Assembly: GCA_025928735.1 (NCBI GenBank)
Contig: JAICIW010000074.1
Location: 1-8,559, forward strand
Direction of reading: 5' to 3'
From: Rhodanobacteraceae bacterium
GTDB taxonomy: Bacteria; Pseudomonadota; Gammaproteobacteria; Xanthomonadales; Rhodanobacteraceae
DNA length: 8,559 nucleotides
Shown here: positions 1 to 6,240 of the stretch, piece after piece
How positions within the stretch are numbered: the stretch's first letter is position 1
Layout: each line of letters begins with the position of its first letter
Program-made: the position numbers and the translations under genes
Notes under the pieces: model-generated
Database searches by the model: none
Told to the model about the DNA's origin: nothing
Seen by the model: the letters and a program-made list of their open reading frames with translations, nothing else

Positions 1-1109
1 ACGGGCAGGTCAATGGGTTCGGGCGGCGGCGTGGCGCCATCGACATGGGCGCGCTTAAGGCGCATGGCCCACACCAGCACCTCGGCGACGGCGTTGTACA
101 ACGGACCGGGAATTTCCCGGTCGAGATCCACGTGCCGATACAGCGCGCGCGCCAGCGGCGGCGCCTCCAGCAGCGGCACGTGGTGTTCCCTTCCGAGTTC
201 GCGGATGCGCGCGGCGATTTCGCCCGCGCCCTTCGCGACCACGCGCGGCGCGCCCATCTTCTTTTCGTCGTAGCGCAGCGCCACCGCGTAGTGGGTGGGG
301 TTGGTGACGATCACGTCGGCCTCGGGCACTTTGCTCATCATCCGTCCGCGGGCCATCGCCTGCTGCTGCGAACGGATGCGGCCTTTCACGTGCGGATCGC
401 CCTCGGTTTCCTTGTTCTCGCGGCGGACTTCTTCCTTGGTCATCCGCAGCTTCTTGGCGTGGCTGAACAACTGCCACGGCACATCGATCCCCACCACCAC
501 CAGCAACGCCAGCACCATCAATCCGCTGGCGCTGGCCGCCAGCTTCAGCGCGTGCGGGATGGCGTGCATCACCGGTTCGCCCATCAGCGCGATCAAGTCA
601 CCGCGATGGCGCATCAGGAACCAAACCGCCACGCCGCCGATCAGCAGCGACTTCACGATCGCCTTGCCGAGTTCGGTCCACATCTGGGCGGAAAGCATCC
701 GCTTGAAGCCCTGGATCGGGTTGAGCTTGGAAAATTTCGGCGCCATCGCCTTGCTGGACATCGACCAGCCGCCCAGCAGCAGCGGCGAAATAAGGGCCAT
801 CACCACCAATCCGAGCAGCAACGGCGCGATGGCGAGCAGGCTGTGCGAACCGAGCTCGAACACCCGGCTCATCGTGACGTGGAGGTCGAACGCCTGGGTG
901 CGGTCGAACAGGAACGCCTGTTCCATCACCATCGCGAGCTGCCGGGACAGCTTGGAGCCCATCGCCCACAGCCCCAGCAGACCGCCACCCAGCAACAGGA
1001 AGGTCGTCAGCTCGCGCGAGCGCGCAACTTGCCCTTCCTCGCGCGCCTTTTCGAGGCGGCGAAGGGTGGCCGGTTCGGTCTTTTCCTGATCGTCGGATTC
1101 TTCGGACAT
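1..1109 (-). CDS. flhB: Flagellar export apparatus switch protein FlhB (last codons cut off by the window edge)
   Basis: FlhB is an inner-membrane part of the flagellar type III export gate. It autocleaves and, together with FliK, switches export from rod/hook to filament substrates. The visible 369 codons begin MSEESDDQEKTEPAT, the usual FlhB N-terminus. About four hydrophobic segments follow near residues 35-50, 88-113, 152-166 and 188-210, then the charged linker with MTKEEVRRENKE near 223-234. The autocleavage motif NPTH is at residues 270-273 (bases 291-302), close to the enterobacterial position, so cleavage should occur between N270 and P271. The cytoplasmic domain after it is intact. 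The usual family length is about 375-385, so only a few residues are missing at the left edge. The start was chosen by family similarity: no clear Shine-Dalgarno precedes it, and an in-frame ATG at 1175 would add 22 atypical residues. It follows the small FlhB-C homologue by 93 bp. Confidence 0.96.
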   Translation of the reverse strand, partial: MSEESDDQEKTEPATLRRLEKAREEGQVARSRELTTFLLLGGGLLGLWAMGSKLSRQLAMVMEQAFLFDRTQAFDLHVTMSRVFELGSHSLLAIAPLLLGLVVMALISPLLLGGWSMSSKAMAPKFSKLNPIQGFKRMLSAQMWTELGKAIVKSLLIGGVAVWFLMRHRGDLIALMGEPVMHAIPHALKLAASASGLMVLALLVVVGIDVPWQLFSHAKKLRMTKEEVRRENKETEGDPHVKGRIRSQQQAMARGRMMSKVPEADVIVTNPTHYAVALRYDEKKMGAPRVVAKGAGEIAARIRELGREHHVPLLEAPPLARALYRHVDLDREIPGPLYNAVAEVLVWAMRLKRAHVDGATPPPEPIDLP

Positions 1110-1127
1110 GCTGGATGCGGCGCGGGA

Positions 1128-1149
1128 ACGGCAGTTTCTCGACTGCCAT
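1128..1149 (-). repeat. Inverted repeat just upstream of flhB
   Basis: On the minus strand ATGGCAGT, a 6-nt loop CGAGAA, then ACTGCCGT form an 8-bp stem with one G-T wobble and a 6-bp perfect core (GGCAGT/ACTGCC). It ends 18 bases before the flhB ATG and has no following T run, so it is not a standard terminator. It could be an RNA hairpin affecting flhB translation or mRNA processing, or a protein-binding palindrome. The structure is visible in the sequence; any function is inferred. Confidence 0.45.
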
Positions 1150-1173
1150 TGTCGAGCGTCGGCACCTGCATCC

Positions 1174-1194
1174 ATCCCGCGATAAGGGCGGGAT
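1174..1194 (-). repeat. Inverted repeat just after the small flhB-like gene
   Basis: A perfect 7-bp inverted repeat (ATCCCGC, 7-nt loop, GCGGGAT) lies 8 bases past the stop codon of the small FlhB-domain gene. Its position is that of a 3'-end hairpin for the fliD-to-fhlB transcript, but there is no T tract on the minus strand after it. A classical intrinsic terminator is therefore not supported. It may protect a 3' end, be a processing site, or have no function. Confidence 0.45.
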
Positions 1195-1202
1195 TGGCCC
1201 GG

Positions 1203-1502
1203 CTATTCGGGGGACCGGGGCGCCATCGCTGACGAATGCACCGTCCGGACATCTACCTCCGCCACCCAGGCCAGCAGTTCCGCAACCACGTCGTACAGCC
1301 GGTCGGGCACCCGCTGGTCGAGATCGAGCCCCATCAGCAAACCCACCAATTCCGGCGAATCGTGCACGTAGATGCCGTGACGGCGCGCCTCGGCGATCAC
1401 CTGCTCGGCGAGATCGCCGTAGCCTTTCGCGATCACGCGCGCGGCTTCGCTGCCTCCGGAGCCGGCCAACGCCACCGCCTGGCGTCGTTTTTGCTCAGTC
1501 AC
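1203..1502 (-). CDS. Stand-alone FlhB cytoplasmic-domain homologue (FhlB/YlqH/FlhX type)
   Basis: This 99-residue soluble protein matches the part of FlhB that follows the autocleavage site. Its AVALAGSGGSEAARVIAKG aligns with AVALRYDEKKMGAPRVVAKG of the FlhB in this window. Its LDLDQRVPDRLYDVVAELLAW aligns with HVDLDREIPGPLYNAVAEVLVW. It has no membrane segments and no NPTH motif, so it resembles an already cleaved FlhB C-fragment. In Helicobacter pylori a comparable protein (FlhX) can replace the FlhB C-domain; its role here is inferred to be in export-gate switching. The start is GTG, overlapping the end of the FliK-family gene by 8 bases (GTGACTGA), with a good GGAGGGG ribosome binding site inside that gene. 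Translational coupling is therefore likely. The last ten or so residues after VRTVH are not conserved with FlhB. Confidence 0.88.
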   Translation of the reverse strand: MTEQKRRQAVALAGSGGSEAARVIAKGYGDLAEQVIAEARRHGIYVHDSPELVGLLMGLDLDQRVPDRLYDVVAELLAWVAEVDVRTVHSSAMAPRSPE

Positions 1503-2706
1503 GGCCGCTCCCCTCCGAAACTTCGTGGGCGCGGATGCGCAACGTCACGTCCTGGAACCCGAGCCCGCCAAGCCGATCGCGCAGCGTGCCGCTGGCGGCG
1601 TTCATGCGGTCCGCAACTTCCGGGGCCGCCCGAAGGTCCAGGGCGACACGTTGCACGCCGAGTTGCAGGTTGACCTTCACCTCGCCCAGTCGCGCAAGAC
1701 GCAAGGTCAGCTGGGTTTGCCAAGGTGCATCGTCATTCTGTCGCGATCGATGTTCTTCACCCGGACCTCCCCGTTCGGGCTGATGCGGCGGCGGCTGCAG
1801 CGTGAGCGCCATCAAAGCACCGGCCCACGGTGCGCCTTCCCAGCGCAACACGGGCGCGGCCAGCATGTCCAGCTGGTGCCGCAACAAGCCTTCCAGTGCG
1901 GGGTGTACCGGCTGATCGCCGCGTGCGAGCGCCAGCGGCAACGAACCGGATTGCGAGGCTTGGGCCGGAGCATCGGCGTGTCCCCCGGATGCGCCCACCG
2001 CGGGTTTTCCGTCGGCGCCATAAGCCGGTGAAGCAACAGCCGCCGCACTCGGCGATGAAGACGCGGGATTGGCGACGGGGACATCCGTCGGTGGTGCACC
2101 GGACGCGTTCGGGGGCGCTGCCGAAGACGCCGCGAGTGCGTTGCTTTGCGGTGGCGGCGAGAGCGCTTGCTGCGGCGTGCCGGCACGCCCGCTCCAGAGC
2201 ATCTGCGGCTCGCGCAACAACTGCGCCAGCGGAAACGTGCCGCCGCGCCAGCGCAGCAGGTGCGCCTCGTAAAACAATCCGCTGGATTCGATGCTGTCGC
2301 GCAATCGCGCGGCCAACTGCTCGACATGCATGCGTTCGCGGGTCGTCAGCAGCGGCACCTGCGCGCGGATGGCCGCGGGCGAAGCGGGGAAACGCATCAG
2401 GATGTCCGCGATGATGCGGGCGGCCGTGCTGAATCGGGTGGTGACGGCGCCGCCCGGCTCCGGCACGGAGGCCGTGGCGCCGCGCGATGCAGGTTCGACG
2501 TTCACCTTGCCGCCGCGGCCGATCGTGGTGCGCGCCGCCGGCAACGGACGCGGGTCCAGTCGCGAGTCGCTGTGCGCGGATTGCGGCGGCAAGCCCGCGC
2601 GCGGGGGCGCGATCAATTGATCGGGCAGCGGCCGATCCACCGGTGTATCGCGTCGGCCCAATACCTGGTGCAACAAGGTGTCGAGGATCGGCGTGATACC
2701 ACTCAC
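1495..2706 (-). CDS. fliK: FliK-family flagellar hook-length control / export switch protein
   Basis: This 403-residue protein has a low-complexity body and a FliK-type C-terminal domain. Residues 325-395 hold the signature (LTLRLARLGEVKVNLQL, then LRDRLGGLGFQDVTLRI) that in FliK contacts the FlhB cytoplasmic domain to change export specificity. An ordered segment near 125-171 contains SGLFYEAHLLRW and EPQMLW. A Pro/Ala/Ser linker covers about 175-255. A second ordered segment near 270-300 has LLRHQLDMLAAPVLRW and APW. This layout matches the class of FliK-like proteins usually encoded next to a small FlhB-C homologue, so it may be a second FliK rather than the main hook ruler. The start is GTG, with AAAGG just upstream; no ATG start fits better. 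It lies 38 bp after fliT and overlaps the next gene by 8 bp. The predicted sigma-28 promoter before fliD would make it late-expressed. Confidence 0.85.
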   Translation of the reverse strand: MSGITPILDTLLHQVLGRRDTPVDRPLPDQLIAPPRAGLPPQSAHSDSRLDPRPLPAARTTIGRGGKVNVEPASRGATASVPEPGGAVTTRFSTAARIIADILMRFPASPAAIRAQVPLLTTRERMHVEQLAARLRDSIESSGLFYEAHLLRWRGGTFPLAQLLREPQMLWSGRAGTPQQALSPPPQSNALAASSAAPPNASGAPPTDVPVANPASSSPSAAAVASPAYGADGKPAVGASGGHADAPAQASQSGSLPLALARGDQPVHPALEGLLRHQLDMLAAPVLRWEGAPWAGALMALTLQPPPHQPERGGPGEEHRSRQNDDAPWQTQLTLRLARLGEVKVNLQLGVQRVALDLRAAPEVADRMNAASGTLRDRLGGLGFQDVTLRIRAHEVSEGSGRD

Positions 2707-2744
2707 GATGGCCTTTACTCGTCGAGGCGCTGGCTATGCACCGG

Positions 2745-3098
2745 TCAGGTCGTGCCGTAGGCCTGCGACAGTGCGCGCTCGCGGCGCGACAAGGCCATCA
2801 GGCGGGAAAGCTCTTCGCGATGTTCCAGCAGGTGGGTCCGGATTTCCAGATCGTAATCGAGCGTGCGCTCCAGCACCCGGTATTTGGCGCTGCGCTCATG
2901 CTCGTCCAGTTCGCAATCCTTTTCCATGTCGGCGAGCGCCGCCACGGCATTCACGTATTCCTCGCCCTCGCAGATCATGGCTTCCCAATCCTGCGCCCGG
3001 GCCAGCGCGACCATGCGCGAAGCCTTGCTTTCCAGTTCGCGATAAACGCCGATGATCTTGCGACCGCACTTGGTCATGGTTGTGTATTCCGCAATCAT
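2745..3098 (-). CDS. fliT: FliT-type flagellar export chaperone
   Basis: This small acidic, helical protein of 117 residues lies directly after fliS, the standard place for fliT. FliT is a cytoplasmic chaperone for the filament cap protein FliD and docks substrates to the export machinery. In enterics it also inhibits FlhDC, but that regulator is not seen here. The call rests on position, size, predominantly helical charged composition (ELDEHERSAKYRVLERTLDY, then HLLEHREELSRL) and the N-terminal pattern IIGVYRELESKASRMVALA. Sequence conservation in this family is low. The start ATG at 3098 overlaps the fliS stop as ATGA, suggesting coupled translation. A second ATG at codon 8 (base 3077) has a GGAA upstream and is a reasonable alternative start. 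Confidence 0.75.
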   Translation of the reverse strand: MIAEYTTMTKCGRKIIGVYRELESKASRMVALARAQDWEAMICEGEEYVNAVAALADMEKDCELDEHERSAKYRVLERTLDYDLEIRTHLLEHREELSRLMALSRRERALSQAYGTT

Positions 3099-3499
3099 GT
3101 CGAAGGATGGCCCGCACGGGGCCCGATATCACGCCAGGCGGAGCCGATTTCCTCGAGCAGTTGCCCGGCTTCGTCGAGGGCCGCCTTGTCGTTGTCGAGA
3201 TTGGCGCTCAAAAGGCGCCGCGCGATGTACTCGTAAAGGGCCGCCAGCCGCTGAGCCAGTTCGCCGCCGCGCTGCACGTCGAGCGCCGCCAGGAGGCCGT
3301 TGTTGACGATGTCGAGCGCGCGCGAAATGGCTTCGCCCTTGCGCGCGGTGTGCCCGGCCTGCATGTGCATGCCCGCCATGCGGATCGCCACGCCGGCGCC
3401 GTCGAACAACATGTTGATCAACTGGTGCGGAGAGGCCGTCAAGACGCTGCTCTCCACCCCAACGCTGGCGTACGCGCCAGCACCTGTCCTGGGGCTCAT
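3095..3499 (-). CDS. fliS: Flagellin export chaperone FliS
   Basis: FliS binds the C-terminus of flagellin in the cytoplasm, keeps it from polymerising and delivers it to the export gate. The 134 residues show the whole family pattern. There is an N-terminal Y followed by VLTASPHQLINMLFDGAGVAI near residues 19-39. KGEAISRALDIVNNGLLAALD follows near 54-74, then GGELAQRLAALYEYIARRLLSAN near 78-100, and a final helix ending in IGSAWRDI. The length is normal for the family. A strong ribosome binding site, GAGGAG, lies 8 bases before the ATG. It follows fliD by 29 bp and its stop overlaps the next start (ATGA). The flagellin it should serve is not in this window. Confidence 0.97.
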   Translation of the reverse strand: MSPRTGAGAYASVGVESSVLTASPHQLINMLFDGAGVAIRMAGMHMQAGHTARKGEAISRALDIVNNGLLAALDVQRGGELAQRLAALYEYIARRLLSANLDNDKAALDEAGQLLEEIGSAWRDIGPRAGHPST

Positions 3500-3528
3500 C
3501 GGTCACACTCCTCGCGGCGCTGCCTGCA

Positions 3529-4887
3529 TCACTTGCCGCTTGTCGTCATCTTGCTCATCGCATCGAATTGCTGCGTGAGGTAGCTGCTGGTGGAATTCAT
3601 CTGCGCGATCATGGCGTCCAGCTGGGTGAACTGCTGCTTGTACATGGCCATCGTCGCGTCGATCTGTTGCTGGGTCTGGGTGTACTGGTCATTCAGCTGA
3701 CTGACGCTCTGGTTGAGACTGTCGGTGGCACTGCCGATCAGGCCCGTGCTGCTGGTCATGTTGCCGATCATCGTGTCGAGCTGGTCGGCGATGCCGTCGG
3801 TCGTCCCGCCACCCGCGAAGAACTGCGTCACCGCGCCGAGGTCGTTGTTGACGGCACTGCCGAGCTTGTCGTCGTCGATCTGCAGCGTGCCATCCAGTTG
3901 CAGTGTCACGCCGACATCACTCAGCACCTTGAATGCGCCGCCGTTGTCGACCTCGCCGCCCAGCACGCTGCGCAGCTGCGATTGCACCGACCGCACCGTG
4001 CTGTCGCCGAGCAGGGCGCCGGCGGTCTGCGTGGTTGCGTCGTAACTGGTCAGGCCACCGAGCGTCTTGATGAGGCCGTTGTAGGCGTCGACGAACTTCT
4101 TCACGCTGCCGGTGATCGCGTCGTTGTCACGCGTCACCTGCAAGGTGGAATCGCCGACCCCCGTGATGTTGAGCGTCACGCCCTGGATCGCGTCTTCGAC
4201 CGTGTTGTGTGCACTCTGCACGGCGATGCCGTTGATGGTCAGGCTTGCGTCCTGGCCGGCCTGCTGGGTGGCTGCATCCAGTTGCAGGCTGCTGCCGAGG
4301 TTCCCGGTGAACTGGACGCTGCTGACCGAAGCCGCGCTGCCGGTGTCAGCTGCCTGCAGTACCAATCGATACGGCTGTCCACTGCCATCGTTGATCAACG
4401 AAGCGCGCACCGGGCCGTTCTGGGCATTGATCGCGTCACGTACAGCTTGGAGACTGCTGCTGCCCGCGCTGATCGCGACGCTCATCGTGCTGCCGTTGGC
4501 CAGGGTGAAGTCCACCGAGCCGTCGCCGAGGTTGGTCGTGCTGTCGGCAACGCCGAGCGTGGCCACGCTGGAAGCCTGCGCCCGCTGGGCCACATGGATC
4601 TGGTAATCGCCCGGCGGGGTGTCATTGGTGGTGGTGGCGGTCAGCGCGGTGCCTGAAACGGTGTTCTTCACCGTTTGGAACGCAGTCGGATCAGCCAGCG
4701 CGTGGATCGTATCCTGCAGGCTGGAGAGCGCGCTCTTCAGGCTGCCGAACGCCGAGATCTTGGTCTCATAGCTCGTCTTCTGGGTGGTGATCGGCGTCAG
4801 CTTCTGGTTCTCGCCCTGCTGAAGCTGGTCCAGCAGGCCGTTCAGGTCGAGACCCGAGCCCACTCCAAGCGCTGTGATTGACGTCAT
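3529..4887 (-). CDS. fliD: Flagellar filament cap protein FliD (hook-associated protein 2)
   Basis: FliD is exported through the flagellum and forms the cap at the filament tip, where it guides flagellin assembly. The 452 residues begin MTSITALGVGSGLDLNGLL, the classic FliD N-terminus. The N-terminal D0/D1 region covers about 5-110. A Thr/Ser/Asp-rich, variable and probably surface-exposed middle follows. The FliD C-domain covers about 230-445 (FVDAYNGLIKTLGG, VGVTLQLDGTLQIDDDKL). It ends in a coiled-coil-like segment, MYKQQFTQLDAMIAQMNSTS followed by YLTQQF. The start is well supported: AAGGAG at 4897-4902 sits 9 bases before the ATG. An in-frame ATG at 4962 would add 25 basic residues unlike FliD and lacks a ribosome binding site. 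It has its own upstream sigma-28-like promoter and a structured leader. Confidence 0.97.
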   Translation of the reverse strand: MTSITALGVGSGLDLNGLLDQLQQGENQKLTPITTQKTSYETKISAFGSLKSALSSLQDTIHALADPTAFQTVKNTVSGTALTATTTNDTPPGDYQIHVAQRAQASSVATLGVADSTTNLGDGSVDFTLANGSTMSVAISAGSSSLQAVRDAINAQNGPVRASLINDGSGQPYRLVLQAADTGSAASVSSVQFTGNLGSSLQLDAATQQAGQDASLTINGIAVQSAHNTVEDAIQGVTLNITGVGDSTLQVTRDNDAITGSVKKFVDAYNGLIKTLGGLTSYDATTQTAGALLGDSTVRSVQSQLRSVLGGEVDNGGAFKVLSDVGVTLQLDGTLQIDDDKLGSAVNNDLGAVTQFFAGGGTTDGIADQLDTMIGNMTSSTGLIGSATDSLNQSVSQLNDQYTQTQQQIDATMAMYKQQFTQLDAMIAQMNSTSSYLTQQFDAMSKMTTSGK

Positions 4888-4896
4888 ACCGGCGAA

Positions 4897-4902
4897 CTCC
4901 TT
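4897..4902 (-). promoter_or_regulatory. Ribosome binding site deciding the fliD start
   Basis: AAGGAG on the minus strand, 9 bases before the ATG at 4887. It fixes the fliD start at the conserved MTSITALG and rules against the longer in-frame start at 4962. It contains a GGA core and lies about 34 bases downstream of a second GGA in the loop of the leader hairpin. Confidence 0.85.
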
Positions 4903-4920
4903 CACCCTTCTGCAGGTTGC

Positions 4921-4957
4921 CCGCTGCCGACGCACCTCCCGGTGCAGTGGCCAGCGG
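4921..4957 (-). promoter_or_regulatory. Stable hairpin in the fliD leader
   Basis: On the minus strand an outer stem CCGCTG(g)CC pairs with GGCAGCGG: eight pairs with one bulged G. A 3x3 internal loop follows, then an inner stem GCACC/GGTGC capped by the tetraloop GGGA, a GNRA type. The hairpin ends 33 bases before the fliD ATG, between the predicted sigma-28 start point and the ribosome binding site. No T run follows, so it is not an intrinsic terminator. A GGA in a hairpin loop with a second GGA in the Shine-Dalgarno is the pattern bound by CsrA/RsmA. That link is inference only. Confidence 0.5.
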
Positions 4958-5027
4958 ACCATATTGTGGTCGCATCGTGGAGGGCGCCAGCCGCGGAAAA
5001 AGCCGCTTCAAGCCCCTCTATTCCGCA

Positions 5028-5054
5028 ATATCGGCCCGTGTGGCCAGGCCTTTA
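5028..5054 (-). promoter_or_regulatory. Sigma-28 (FliA) promoter for fliD and the genes after it
   Basis: On the minus strand TAAAGGCC (5047-5054), an 11-base spacer, then GCCGATAT (5028-5035). The enterobacterial FliA consensus is TAAAGTTT-N11-GCCGATAA, so TAAAG, the spacing and GCCGATA all match. It starts 12 bases after the cheZ stop codon and faces fliD. Expected transcription start is near 5020, giving a leader of roughly 130 nt. No terminator hairpin is visible between cheZ and fliD, so some read-through from the chemotaxis genes is also possible. Confidence 0.88.
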
Positions 5055-5066
5055 GCGTGAATGTGT

Positions 5067-5759
5067 TCAGAAACCCAGTTCATCGAGCAGCGCGTCGACC
5101 TGGTCCTGGCTGCTGACCACGCCATCGGCTTCGGTGTTGATCTGCGGACCGTTGGTAAGCGCGCCCGCCTCCTCCACCACGCCGGGGAGCCAGCGCCCTT
5201 CCAGCCGGTGCCGCATTTCTTCGCGCTCGCCGCCTTCGGGCACGCTGTCCAGCAGCACCTGGAACAAATGTCGTTCGACTTCGTGGATCACGTCCATCAT
5301 CTTCTTGATGACCTGGCCCGTCAGGTCCTGGAAATCCTGCGCCATCGTGATTTCCAGCAGTTCCGCATTGATCTTCTGCGTCACCGCGGGGACGTTCTGC
5401 AGGTAGCCACGGGTAAGCTTGACCAGGTCGCGGGCCTCATCCAGTCCCACCGGATGCTCGAACCATGCCTGCCATTTCGCGTCCAGCGCTTCGGCGTCGC
5501 AGCCGAGTTGTGCCTGCAGCGGCTGCGCGCGATCGATCGCGTTCAGCGAACGCTCGGCCGCCTGCTCGGTCATTTTCGCGACGTAGTTGAGCCGGTCGCG
5601 CGCGTCGGGAATCGCCACCGCGGCTTTTTCGATTTCCTTGTTGAGGCCGAGTTCGCGCATGCTTTGCCGCAACATGCGGGTGAGCTGGCCGATGCGGCGC
5701 ACCAGTTCGTCGCCGTCCGTCGTGCCCGGAATCTGGGCCACCTGAGCGTTGCCTTGCAT
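5067..5759 (-). CDS. cheZ: CheY-P phosphatase CheZ
   Basis: CheZ removes the phosphate from CheY-P and so ends the chemotactic signal at the flagellar motor. The protein has 230 residues against 214 in E. coli. The catalytic helix reads AQDFQDLTGQVIKKM at residues 140-154. Its D145 and Q149 correspond to the E. coli D143 and Q147 that hold and activate the attacking water. The C-terminus SSQDQVDALLDELGF is the conserved CheY-binding tail, joined by a flexible linker near 195-215. The N-terminal half is predicted to be a long helical hairpin. The ATG has AGGGGA just upstream. It lies 33 bp after cheY, the normal cheY-cheZ order of Gammaproteobacteria, and is followed by the sigma-28 promoter of fliD. 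Confidence 0.97.
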   Translation of the reverse strand: MQGNAQVAQIPGTTDGDELVRRIGQLTRMLRQSMRELGLNKEIEKAAVAIPDARDRLNYVAKMTEQAAERSLNAIDRAQPLQAQLGCDAEALDAKWQAWFEHPVGLDEARDLVKLTRGYLQNVPAVTQKINAELLEITMAQDFQDLTGQVIKKMMDVIHEVERHLFQVLLDSVPEGGEREEMRHRLEGRWLPGVVEEAGALTNGPQINTEADGVVSSQDQVDALLDELGF

Positions 5760-5792
5760 AGTCGTTCCCCTGTCAGGCTGGATGCACGCGGG

Positions 5793-6182
5793 TCAATGGC
5801 CCAGCTTCTCGAAAATCTTGCCGATTTTTTCTTCCAGCGTGGCGGCGGTGAACGGCTTGACGATGTAGCCGTTGGCGCCGGCCTTGGCCGCGGCGATGAT
5901 GTTCTCCTTCTTCGCTTCGGCCGTGATCATCAACACCGGCGTCGAACCGAGATTGCCGTCGGCACGGATCTGCTTGAGCATGTCCAACCCGTCGACGTTG
6001 GGCATGTTCCAGTCCGAAATCACGAACTGGAAACCGCCGGACTTCAGCTTGCCAAGCGCATCCTGCCCGTCCTCCGCTTCATCCACGTTGTTGAAGCCCA
6101 GTTCCTTGAGCAGGCTGCGGACGATGCGCCGCATCGTGGGGAAGTCGTCGACTACCAGGACGTTCATGCTTTTGTCGATCAT
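5793..6182 (-). CDS. cheY: Chemotaxis response regulator CheY
   Basis: CheY is a single receiver domain. When phosphorylated by CheA it binds the flagellar switch and changes rotation. The 129 residues equal the E. coli length and show every key position: D12/D13 and D57 (acidic pocket and phosphorylation site, in ISDWNMPN), T87, Y106 and K109 (in YIVKPFTAATLEEK). The sequence is very close to enterobacterial CheY over FPTMRRIVRSLLKELGFNNV and AEAKKENIIAAA. The frame stays open upstream to 6302, but the start at 6182 gives MIDKSMNVLVVDD, matching the family. A GAGAG lies just upstream. It follows the receptor gene by 58 bp with no visible terminator. Confidence 0.98.
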   Translation of the reverse strand: MIDKSMNVLVVDDFPTMRRIVRSLLKELGFNNVDEAEDGQDALGKLKSGGFQFVISDWNMPNVDGLDMLKQIRADGNLGSTPVLMITAEAKKENIIAAAKAGANGYIVKPFTAATLEEKIGKIFEKLGH

Positions 6183-6240
6183 GGCTTGCTCTCGCGTTTG
6201 CGGCCGAACCGGAGCGCCACGGCGGCGCCCGGACGGGTCA

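Noticed and set aside
1128..1149. Possible sigma-54 promoter for flhB (TGGCA followed by TGC).
   Set aside because: The distance between the GG and GC elements is 13 bases instead of 10, and the bases are better explained as an inverted repeat.
1110..1175. An in-frame ATG at 1175 that would add 22 residues to FlhB.
   Set aside because: The conserved FlhB start MSEESDDQEKTEPAT begins at 1109 and the added residues cross an inverted repeat and match nothing in the family.
45..1232. A long plus-strand open frame of 395 codons opposite flhB.
   Set aside because: It is His/Arg/Gln-rich with no family pattern and lies wholly opposite flhB and part of the small flhB-like gene; a shadow caused by high GC.
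2685..2717. A second TAAAGGCC on the minus strand, followed by GCCGATCC, at the start of the FliK-family gene.
   Set aside because: The spacer is 17 bases instead of 11, the -10-like box is inside the coding region, and the AAAGG is explained as the ribosome binding site of that gene.
3568..4656. A plus-strand open frame of 362 codons opposite fliD.
   Set aside because: The opposite strand is unambiguous FliD; the translated product has no recognisable domain.
4885..4962. An in-frame upstream ATG that would lengthen FliD by 25 residues.
   Set aside because: The extension is basic and unlike FliD, has no ribosome binding site and would run through the leader hairpin; the ATG at 4887 has AAGGAG at good spacing.
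4986..5005. Possible terminator after cheZ (GCGG, TTTTT, CCGC on the minus strand near 4990-5005).
   Set aside because: The T run is in the loop and the stem is only 4 bp; it would also lie inside the predicted fliD transcript.
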